From Marinomonas lutimaris (GTDB taxonomy: Bacteria > Pseudomonadota > Gammaproteobacteria > Pseudomonadales > Marinomonadaceae): a DNA stretch of 36,077 bases. Location: the NCBI RefSeq assembly GCF_019426345.1, contig NZ_JAHLLW010000015.1:1-36077 (forward strand), given 5' to 3'. Shown piece after piece: positions 26,901 to 32,492 of the stretch (within the stretch, counting starts at the first letter, position 1; each line of letters begins with the position of its first letter). A program made the position numbers and the translations under genes. Below the pieces are notes generated by a model that was not told the DNA's origin, did not search any database, and saw only the letters and a program-made list of their open reading frames with translations.

Positions 26901-26965
26901 TTATTGAAGCTGAAATTTGCAGTCCAGTATTTTTAGATCCAAAAGGGGAGCGTCAAAATGTCTGA
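23933..26965 (+). CDS. soxA: Sarcosine oxidase alpha subunit
   Basis: The large subunit (1010 aa) carrying NAD and the folate site. Domains in order: a small 2Fe-2S-like N-terminal domain (about 25-100, without a clear set of cluster cysteines, as is usual), a Rossmann NAD/FAD module (LLIVGAGPAGLMAALTAA, around residues 178-195) with an internal ATGAHERP motif, and the aminomethyltransferase-like folate domain from about residue 590 to the C-terminus (GILDASTLGKIDIQG, GLMCGEDGMVFDDGV, FTGELSFEINV, LRAEKGFI). Methylene-THF would be formed in that domain. It overlaps soxG by 8 bp, which suggests translational coupling. Confidence 0.97.
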   Translation: MTQDLSKQSNRLQEGGRIDRSKPLTFTYNGKQYKGFDGDTLASALLANGVDIIGRSFKYSRPRGIVAAGAEEPNAIMQIGSTEATQIPNVRATQQSLYAGLVASSTNGWPNVEMDLMGLVGKIGGKMMPPGFYYKTFMYPKSMWETYESYIRKAAGLGRAPKENDPDIYDKMNQHCDLLIVGAGPAGLMAALTAARSGARVIIADEQSEFGGSLLSSKEMLNGKPAAEWVKDVVQELSGFDDVLMLPNSQVNGYHDHNFLTIQQHCTDQFADRAPNGQIAQRLHRVRAKWVVLATGAHERPLVYGNNDVPGCMVANAVSTYINRYGVAPGKDLVLMTSNDNAYRAALDWHDAGRNVVAIVDSRKNPQGTFVDAARDRGISIIVGSGVIEAHGSKRVSGVSIAPLNDAGDAVVGPIIKMAADTVATSGGWSPVIHLSCHTGARPVWNDEILGFTPGATYQKQLTAGAINGAFSTAQALSEGVKVASDALSQLGLAKSDVALPETEVVEEGKAMALFHIPHTKPTSKAPKQFVDYQNDVTAAGIELACREGFESIEHVKRYTAMGFGTDQGKLGNINGMAIAAKMLNQTIPQTGTTIFRPNYTPVTFGAIAGRDCGELFDPERYTAMHAWHVEHGAKFEDVGQWKRAWYYPKGNETMQQALDRECLATRKSVGILDASTLGKIDIQGKDAREFLGRVYTNAWAKLPVGKCRYGLMCGEDGMVFDDGVTSCLAENHFLMTTTSGGAARVLSWLEIYHQTEWPELEVYFNSVTDHWSTMTISGPNSRKLLEKLTDYDVSKENMAFMDWKPMTVAGVPARVFRISFTGELSFEINVQANYGLHVWKALFEHGEEFNLTPYGTETMHILRAEKGFIIAGQDTDGSVHPFDLGMSWAVSMQKPFSFIGKRGMQREDCVRENRKQLVGLKTIDPKAVLPEGAQGVLDPKAPVPMPMVGHVTSSYWSANLNRSVAMGFVKGGLNKMGERVFYPLADGRVIEAEICSPVFLDPKGERQNV

Positions 26966-27611
26966 TGTCACAGTAGAAGCAATGGAAGGGAAGTTGGTGA
27001 CAGATCAACTTCCAACAGGCGCTATTGTAGGTGAAAGCCCTCTGCATCACTCTGATCTTGCTAGTATTGCTAAGAAAGGGCCGCAGCAAGGTGGCGTGCA
27101 CTTTCATGAGCGTAAATTGAAGGGGCTGTTAACTCTGCGTTGCGCACCTTCAGCAGAGCAACTAGCAGTGATTGAATCTTTATTGGGTGTGGCTTTGCCA
27201 ATGCAGCCGTTGACTTCAGTAACGACTGACGCGATTTCAGTGCGTTGGATGTCTCCCGATGAGTGGCTCATTATTGTGGCGGGTGAGCAGGCTTTTGAAA
27301 TAGAAACTCAATTCCAAGAAAAGCTTACTGGGCATTATGCATTAGTGAATATTAGTGGCGGCACAACCATTCTCGATGTATCTGGCAGTCATGTTGTTGA
27401 TATGTTGAAAAAGTCTACACCGGTGGATTTACATGCGAGTGAATTCCCTGTTGGTAAAGTTGTGTCTACGGTATTTGCTAAAAGTGGGGCGACTATTTGT
27501 CGTCTGGCTGACGACAAATTTGAATTGGTCGTACGTCGTAGCTTTGCAGACTATCTCTGGTTATGGATTCAGGACGCGAGTCGAGAATATGGCCTAGTGG
27601 TAAAAGCGTAA
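26958..27611 (+). CDS. soxG: Sarcosine oxidase gamma subunit
   Basis: The 217-residue gamma subunit, which structurally resembles part of an aminomethyltransferase and packs against SoxA. The order of the operon, the length and segments such as LHHSDLASIAKK, SVRWMSPDEWLIIV and the C-terminal SFADYLWLWIQDASREYGL identify it. The ATG at 26958 overlaps the end of soxA, with GGGGAG in the soxA coding sequence as its ribosome site. A hairpin with GTTTT lies between this gene and purU. Confidence 0.94.
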   Translation: MSDVTVEAMEGKLVTDQLPTGAIVGESPLHHSDLASIAKKGPQQGGVHFHERKLKGLLTLRCAPSAEQLAVIESLLGVALPMQPLTSVTTDAISVRWMSPDEWLIIVAGEQAFEIETQFQEKLTGHYALVNISGGTTILDVSGSHVVDMLKKSTPVDLHASEFPVGKVVSTVFAKSGATICRLADDKFELVVRRSFADYLWLWIQDASREYGLVVKA

Positions 27612-27646
27612 CTTTTTCTCATTCACTTGTGTTAATTCACGGTTTT

Positions 27647-27677
27647 GGTTGGCCACTTTCTAGTGGTCAGCCGTTTT
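27647..27677 (+). terminator. Terminator-like hairpin between soxG and purU
   Basis: GGTTGGCCACT (27647-27657) pairs with AGTGGTCAGCC (27662-27672) with two wobbles and a 4-nt loop, followed by GTTTTC. It would terminate or attenuate transcription after soxG, so purU may be partly under its own promoter. Confidence 0.55.
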
Positions 27678-27715
27678 CGTGACGTAAAAAACTTAAGATA
27701 ATAAGAGACTATTTT

Positions 27716-28582
27716 ATGAAATCAAAAACCGCGCCTTGGATTTTTACTGCTAGCTGCCCAAGCATAATAGGAACGGTCGACGTAGTAACTCGATACATGG
27801 CGCAAGCCGGTAACTATGTTGATGAAATTCACTCTTTTGATGACCGCGAATCAGGTCGTTTTTTTATCCGCATAGAATTTTTGCCACAACATGCTGATTT
27901 CCATGAAGACGTGTTTAAAACTGAGTTCGCAGAACGCGCTGCTGAATTTAATATGGATTGGTCGTTAACCGCACCAAACCACAAACCAAAAGTCGCGATC
28001 ATGGTGTCGAAATACGATCATTGCTTGAATGACTTATTATACCGTTTTCGTACTGGGCAATTGAATATTGATGTTACTGTCATTGTTTCCAACCATCCTG
28101 ATTTAGAAGACCTTGCTAAATGGCATGGTATTCCTTACTACCATTTGCCTATTACCGCTGAAACTAAGCTAGAGCAAGAAGCGCAAGTTCGTGACTTGAT
28201 TGAAAAATATGACACTGAATTGGTGGTATTAGCACGTTACATGCAGGTGCTTTCTCCAAGCATGTGCGAATACCTAGATGGCCGCGCAATCAATATTCAT
28301 CACTCGTTATTGCCAGGGTTTAAAGGCGCTCGCCCTTATCATCAAGCATGGGAGAAGGGGGTGAAAATGGTCGGTGCAACCGCTCACTATGTGAACAACG
28401 ACCTCGACGAAGGCCCAATTATTTCCCAAGGTATTCAGGTAGTAAACCATGCGCATTACGCAGAAGACTTGATCGCGAAAGGGCAAGACATCGAACGTGT
28501 TACCTTGTTTAACGCTGTGAAATGTCACGTTGAAAAGCGTGTTTTCTTGAATGGTAAACGCACCGTGGTATTTGGCGGCTAA
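27716..28582 (+). CDS. purU: Formyltetrahydrofolate deformylase
   Basis: Hydrolyses 10-formyl-THF to formate and THF. The 288-residue protein has an N-terminal ACT-type regulatory domain (about 8-85; WIFTASCPSIIGTVDVVTRY) and a formyltransferase-fold catalytic domain. The catalytic residues are N193 and H195 in AINIHHSLLPGFKGARPY and D231 in LDEGPIISQ. Next to sarcosine oxidase it drains one-carbon units released as methylene-THF, regenerating free THF; this is a well known context. A terminator follows 31 bp after the stop. Confidence 0.96.
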   Translation: MKSKTAPWIFTASCPSIIGTVDVVTRYMAQAGNYVDEIHSFDDRESGRFFIRIEFLPQHADFHEDVFKTEFAERAAEFNMDWSLTAPNHKPKVAIMVSKYDHCLNDLLYRFRTGQLNIDVTVIVSNHPDLEDLAKWHGIPYYHLPITAETKLEQEAQVRDLIEKYDTELVVLARYMQVLSPSMCEYLDGRAINIHHSLLPGFKGARPYHQAWEKGVKMVGATAHYVNNDLDEGPIISQGIQVVNHAHYAEDLIAKGQDIERVTLFNAVKCHVEKRVFLNGKRTVVFGG

Positions 28583-28613
28583 TCTGCTTATCGAGCAGCA
28601 GATTACTGAAAGT

Positions 28614-28641
28614 AAAAGCCGCTCCAAAGAGCGGCTTTTTT
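28614..28641. terminator. Bidirectional Rho-independent terminator after purU
   Basis: AAAAGCCGCTC (28614-28624) pairs perfectly with GAGCGGCTTTT (28629-28639) around a CAAA loop, followed by TT. Its 3' end overlaps the stop codon of the convergent DUF3800 gene, and it has a T-run on the minus strand as well, so it serves both. Confidence 0.92.
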
Positions 28642-29329
28642 ACACACTTACATGCAAGCCGTGTTGAACGCCACCAAAATAATCAAACTTATTTTCAATC
28701 ATTTCAAAGAATTGATTATCTTGTTTTTCATATTTTCTGAATATGGCGTAAGCGACTAAGTCTGCGAGTTGAATTAACCTAGTTGCATAGCTATCTATAA
28801 AAACGGGAACATCAGCCATATTGCGTAATTTCCCCCATTCGTGTCCATCTATTTTGAATTCTGTAGCGAGTGCTTGAATAGGGGCTTCTTTGCTACTTTT
28901 GTCAAAGAGAATTAGCCCTCTCTGGGGATTTTTGAAATGGGTATGTTCCCTTGCTAAGAAATGATCAAAACGAGTAATGAGTTGCTGAAAGGTACTGTAA
29001 ACCCGATCTTGTGGGGATATTGCCCCTTTTTTAACAACGGAAGCAATCACTCGATAGTATTTGCCATCAATTAAACGTAAGGCATCTTTAATTGCGTTGA
29101 GCCGATCTTCTTTATCAAATTTTCGCCAAAACTTTCTGCCAGACAGCATTGGCGCTCCATGAAGCTCAACAGAATTGGGATCTTGATTATTAAACCGAGC
29201 TGCTATTTTATCTAGCTCTAGAGATAGCCAATGTGATTTTCGTTCAAATACTGTTATTCCAGCAAGAACAAAATGTTCTTGCTCAGCTCCACCGGGGGTT
29301 CCGGATTCATCCGCATAGAGTAAAAACAT
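28640..29329 (-). CDS. DUF3800 domain protein
   Basis: A 229-residue protein with the DUF3800 signature: YADESGTPG at the start (Asp7), LILFDKSS in the middle and DSYATRLIQLADLVAYAIFRKYE near the C-terminus. These acidic residues at strand ends recall an RNase H-like nuclease fold, which has been proposed for the family; the function is not established. It is monocistronic, with AAGGA before the ATG, and its end coincides with the purU terminator. DUF3800 genes often travel with accessory or defence DNA, but no mobile-element gene is next to this one. Confidence 0.85.
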   Translation of the reverse strand: MFLLYADESGTPGGAEQEHFVLAGITVFERKSHWLSLELDKIAARFNNQDPNSVELHGAPMLSGRKFWRKFDKEDRLNAIKDALRLIDGKYYRVIASVVKKGAISPQDRVYSTFQQLITRFDHFLAREHTHFKNPQRGLILFDKSSKEAPIQALATEFKIDGHEWGKLRNMADVPVFIDSYATRLIQLADLVAYAIFRKYEKQDNQFFEMIENKFDYFGGVQHGLHVSV

Positions 29330-29393
29330 TCTTAATCCTTAAGAAGTTGATTGTCTAAGGGAGTATATTGGAATTATGAAGAACAAAAAAGAA

Positions 29394-29442
29394 GGCGGGG
29401 GAAAGAGCTAGCGCTCAGCGCACCGCATTAAGGCAGCCCGCC
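29394..29442. other. GC-rich structured island in intergenic region
   Basis: Inside the 282-bp AT-rich gap between the DUF3800 and hydrolase genes, GGCGGG (29394-29399) pairs with CCCGCC (29437-29442) and encloses GAGC-TAGC-GCTC (29405-29416). It could be a small structured RNA or a degenerate repeat. No promoter or terminator can be assigned with confidence. Confidence 0.25.
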
Positions 29443-29611
29443 AATCTTAGTTGTTTCCAACCGCATATAACATCTTAGGTAATATACTTTGATAGTTCAA
29501 TCATTTGATGATTTCTGGGTGAAAATTAGAGTGTAAAAATTCTAGTCTATTTTTCTCTTCGCTGCGTATCACTAGAATTGAGTTCATTTTAAGAGAAGCA
29601 AGAGGTCAATT

Positions 29612-30490
29612 TTGAGGATAGCAAAAGTGTGTGTGGCACTGAGTTCTTTATTACTCGTTGCCTGTACTAAGGTTGGGTTAGGCGTTGCCAATTTGCCTAA
29701 TGCATTCAGTGATACTGAAACGACAAAAGATATCGCTTATGGCACTGAGCCTTGGCAGAAGTTAGATGTTTATGTCCCGCCTCATTCTTCGGGTCAATCT
29801 CTTCCTGTTGTTGTCTTCTTCTATGGTGGCAGCTGGAAGGATGGTTCAAAAGACATGTATCCCTTTGTAGGCGAAGCCTTTGCAAAACAGGGTTATATCA
29901 CGGTCATTGCCGATTACAGCAAATATCCACAGGTAAAATTTCCGACCTTTGTTGAGGATGGTGCCAAAGCAGTTGCTTGGACCTATCGTCATATTGCCGA
30001 ATATCAGGGCGACCCTAAACGCTTGTTTATAGCGGGACATTCCGCTGGTGCGCACATTGGCGCCATGGTGGTTGCGGATAAGCAATATTTGCAAGCCGAA
30101 GGCTTAACGCCATCTATTATCAATGCCTTTGCTGGCTTATCTGGTCCGTATGATTTTGTACCTTATGAAGAAGATTATATGGACATGTTTGGCCCACCGG
30201 AAAACTACCCAAATATGCAGGTAACGACGTTTATTGATGGTAAAGAGCCGCCAATGCTATTGCTTTGGGGCGCGGACGACACCATTGTGGGCAAAAGTAA
30301 TATGGACAAATTGATTGCAAAAATACACGCCGAGCAGGGTGCTGTAGAAAGCAAAGTCTATGAAGGAGTCGGTCATGCCGATATGGTATCTAGCCTTGTG
30401 TGGTTTTTGAAAAGCAAAGCGCTCATCCTATATGATGTAAACAACTTTTTTCAGCGCTATGGGGCGAATGCTATAAAAGTGGAAGATTAA
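29612..30490 (+). CDS. Lipoprotein alpha/beta hydrolase (esterase/lipase-like)
   Basis: A 292-residue envelope-anchored hydrolase. A lipoprotein signal (MRIAKVCVALSSLLLVAC) gives lipidated Cys18. The oxyanion-hole stretch FFYGGSWKDG at 69-78, nucleophile S144 in GHSAG, D222 or D223 in LLLWGADDT and H255 in GVGHADM form the expected triad of the BD-FAE/carboxylesterase-like group. The start is TTG, with AGAGG 6-7 nt upstream; no in-frame ATG lies before the signal peptide. Its stop overlaps that of the convergent WYL regulator by 4 bp. Substrate unknown. Confidence 0.88.
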   Translation: MRIAKVCVALSSLLLVACTKVGLGVANLPNAFSDTETTKDIAYGTEPWQKLDVYVPPHSSGQSLPVVVFFYGGSWKDGSKDMYPFVGEAFAKQGYITVIADYSKYPQVKFPTFVEDGAKAVAWTYRHIAEYQGDPKRLFIAGHSAGAHIGAMVVADKQYLQAEGLTPSIINAFAGLSGPYDFVPYEEDYMDMFGPPENYPNMQVTTFIDGKEPPMLLLWGADDTIVGKSNMDKLIAKIHAEQGAVESKVYEGVGHADMVSSLVWFLKSKALILYDVNNFFQRYGANAIKVED

Positions 30491-31233
30491 AGTGTACTGA
30501 CATTTTGCTTGGTCAGGATAGCGTTGAAATCTTTTAACGGTCTTATCGTAAACTCTTGCGGCAAAATGTCTGCCTTCTTGATGCGATCATAGCGAAAAAT
30601 ACGTACGTCGTTACGAAGGTGGTCCCATGCCAACAGATACCATACGGGAAACCCAAGGTACAAATAATGGGCTTCAATGTCGCGCTGTGTTTCTTGGTCA
30701 TGAAAGTCTTGGTAAACAATAGACAAACGTTGATTAAACAGAAAGGCGCTATGTAGGGTTTCAATCGTTGCTTTTGTTTCCTGTTTTTTCATACTGAAAG
30801 ACTGTAAAACGTATGGTGATGCTTGCTCGCCAATGTGAATTCGCTGGCGTAGCTGGTGGATTTTTTCTTTTTGCCTAGGTGAAAAAGAAGCCATCAGCTT
30901 ATGACGAACTGTATTTATATTCCCCATGAATAAGGTTGGTCCCATACTTTCAGCAATGGCCAGACTGATGAGCACATCGATAATTTCTTGGCTTTCTAAC
31001 GATAGTCGCCCGACACCCCAATTACGATGAAGTTTGATACCGCCGCCACGTCCTTTATCCGCTTCAATAGGCAATCCTCGCTCCCGTAGAATTCCAATAT
31101 CCCGAAATAAGGTGCGCTCGCTGACATTCAGCTCCGCCGCGATAATTTTGGTCGTGAGAGCTTCTTCTGATTTTAGAATGGCGGTTAATTGTTCTAATCT
31201 ATCTAGGCGATCTTTGGCGTTGGCTCTATTCAT
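30487..31233 (-). CDS. YafY-type HTH regulator with WYL domain
   Basis: A 248-residue transcriptional regulator. The N-terminus (about 8-65) is a winged HTH of the HTH_11/DeoR type (ALTTKIIAAELNVSERTLFRDI), and the C-terminal half is a WYL sensor domain (YLGFPVWYLLAWDHLRNDVRIFRYDRI) of the class that can bind nucleic acids or nucleotides. It is divergent from the GyrI-like gene with only 79 bp between the starts, and a TGACA-N5-TGTCA palindrome lies 11 bp before its own ATG, which suggests autoregulation. There is no Shine-Dalgarno. Its stop codon overlaps that of the convergent hydrolase gene. Confidence 0.92.
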   Translation of the reverse strand: MNRANAKDRLDRLEQLTAILKSEEALTTKIIAAELNVSERTLFRDIGILRERGLPIEADKGRGGGIKLHRNWGVGRLSLESQEIIDVLISLAIAESMGPTLFMGNINTVRHKLMASFSPRQKEKIHQLRQRIHIGEQASPYVLQSFSMKKQETKATIETLHSAFLFNQRLSIVYQDFHDQETQRDIEAHYLYLGFPVWYLLAWDHLRNDVRIFRYDRIKKADILPQEFTIRPLKDFNAILTKQNVSTL

Positions 31234-31243
31234 GATTTTAATG

Positions 31244-31258
31244 TGACATAAAGTGTCA
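31244..31258. promoter_or_regulatory. Palindromic operator candidate for the WYL regulator
   Basis: TGACA-TAAAG-TGTCA, 5-bp perfect arms with 5-bp spacer, in the 79-bp divergent promoter between the WYL regulator and the GyrI-like gene. It is 11 bp upstream of one start and 55 bp upstream of the other, as expected for an auto-repressor acting on both. Confidence 0.5.
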
Positions 31259-31312
31259 TAGATGTCGATATAGTGGATCTATTCCTAAACAAGTCGATTT
31301 TTGGAGATAAAA

Positions 31313-31765
31313 ATGAAGCAATTAACGCTAGATGAAAAACGCATAGTGGGTTTAAGCGTACGAACGAATAACGTTAGCGAAATGCAGTCAGAAACCGCAA
31401 AGATAGGCGCCTTACATCAAATCTTTGCACAAAAAACCACAGTAAATTATGAAAAGGGCGCTTGTTTATATGGCGTGTATTATCAGTATGAGTCAGATTA
31501 TACGGGCGATTTCAGCGTATTAGTGGGAGCAGAACCAGACTATGTTTCGTCAAAGGCAGAACTAGAACATGTTGACCTTTCTGCTGGTGAATATCTTGTC
31601 TTCTCCGGCGAAGGGGAAATGCCGCAAGTGGTGATTGATGTGTGGGGAGAAATTTGGCGTTATTTTAGCAGTTCCGATTGTGTTTATTATCGCGCTTATA
31701 CGGCAGATTTCGAATGTTATACCAGTGAAAACAGCGTCGATGTTTATATTGCTGTTAAGCCTTAA
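31313..31765 (+). CDS. GyrI-like small-molecule-binding protein (AraC effector-binding domain)
   Basis: A 150-residue stand-alone GyrI-like/AraC effector-binding domain of the SOUL/SHS2-like fold, which binds or hydrolyses small amphipathic compounds. Typical features are the opening strand KRIVGLSVRTNN, the central ACLYGVYYQYESDYTGDFSVLVG and the closing E/D-rich YTADFECYTSENSVDVYIAVKP. The start at 31313 has GGAG about six bases upstream; a TTG at 31301 is in frame but lies inside that ribosome site. Divergent from the WYL regulator, so the pair is probably a ligand-sensing unit. The same partnership is common in other bacteria. Confidence 0.85.
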   Translation: MKQLTLDEKRIVGLSVRTNNVSEMQSETAKIGALHQIFAQKTTVNYEKGACLYGVYYQYESDYTGDFSVLVGAEPDYVSSKAELEHVDLSAGEYLVFSGEGEMPQVVIDVWGEIWRYFSSSDCVYYRAYTADFECYTSENSVDVYIAVKP

Positions 31766-31806
31766 AAAAATAGAGAAGCAGGTGGAATTAAATTAGATAA
31801 AAAACG

Positions 31807-31844
31807 TATACAAAAATTACTTAAATCCACATTACTTTTGTATA
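31807..31844. promoter_or_regulatory. Inverted repeat upstream of the BLUF gene
   Basis: TATACAAAA (31807-31815) and TTTTGTATA (31836-31844) are exact reverse complements separated by 20 bp, in the 140-bp gap before the BLUF gene. The arms could be two operator half-sites or the stem of a hairpin; the T-rich second arm would also let it end the GyrI-like transcript. Confidence 0.45.
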
Positions 31845-31905
31845 GAAAAACGATAGCCTCAATTTAAATGGTTTATATATTTATTCGATATAAAAAGGGC
31901 TTAAT

Positions 31906-32334
31906 GTGGATTTAGTTCGACTTATTTATACTAGCACCATTACCGAGCAATTTGAGGTGGAAGACATTGCCCGCATTCTTAAAGTGGCACGAGTCAATAA
32001 TAAAGCCCTCAATGTGACTGGCTTGCTGTCTTTTAACAGGCAGTTCTTTCTTCAATGTTTAGAAGGAACACGCCAAGACGTGAATCAGATCTATCATAAA
32101 ATCGCGACGGATTCCCGCCATAGAAAGCCTGAAATAATAGATTATCAAGAAATCTCCCACAGGGAGTTCGATAGCTGGAATATGGGCTATTTACAAAATA
32201 CAGAAAGCCTTCGTGAGCTATTTTATCAGCATACAAAAAGCATCAGTTTCGACCCATATAACATGAATGGTGAGCGTGCTTTGTCTCTATTGCTGGATAT
32301 CAGAGATGAGATAAAACGGGCAGAATCACAATGA
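31906..32334 (+). CDS. Short BLUF-domain blue-light photoreceptor
   Basis: A 142-residue flavin-binding light sensor consisting of a BLUF domain (about 1-95) and a short helical C-terminal cap, without an attached output domain. All photocycle residues align in number and spacing with AppA: Y8, N32, Q50 (in FFLQCLEG), W91 and M93 (in SWNMGY). The start is GTG at 31906, with AAAGGG upstream. Short BLUF proteins act by binding a partner such as a transcription factor. No obvious partner or c-di-GMP gene is next to it: the GyrI-like gene is upstream and dld downstream, and only the REC-GGDEF-EAL gene 28 kb away relates to c-di-GMP. FAD binding and photoactivity are well supported; the pathway is unknown. 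Confidence 0.95.
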   Translation: MDLVRLIYTSTITEQFEVEDIARILKVARVNNKALNVTGLLSFNRQFFLQCLEGTRQDVNQIYHKIATDSRHRKPEIIDYQEISHREFDSWNMGYLQNTESLRELFYQHTKSISFDPYNMNGERALSLLLDIRDEIKRAESQ

Positions 32335-32361
32335 TAATCTAGGGAATATGCTCTTCGAAGT

Positions 32362-32385
32362 TTATGTAACTCTCTCCTTACATAA
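32362..32385. promoter_or_regulatory. Inverted repeat between BLUF and dld
   Basis: TTATGTAA (32362-32369) and TTACATAA (32378-32385) are perfect 8-bp arms with an 8-nt loop, in the 158 bp between the BLUF stop and the dld start. It may be an operator for dld or a weak terminator for the BLUF gene. Confidence 0.35.
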
Positions 32386-32492
32386 GCATTCTTTATGAAG
32401 TTGATACCCAATTGTGTGGTTGGAGTGTTTTTTACAGTGTGTTCAGTTTAGTATACTGGCCTCTTTTCCCGACACGTTGTGAAGTAGCCTCT

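Noticed and set aside
32412..32492. Longer Dld frame starting at 32412.
   Set aside because: The extra 27 residues (hydrophobic, Trp/Cys rich) do not match Dld proteins, and the TTG start has no ribosome site; the E. coli-like N-terminus begins near 32493.
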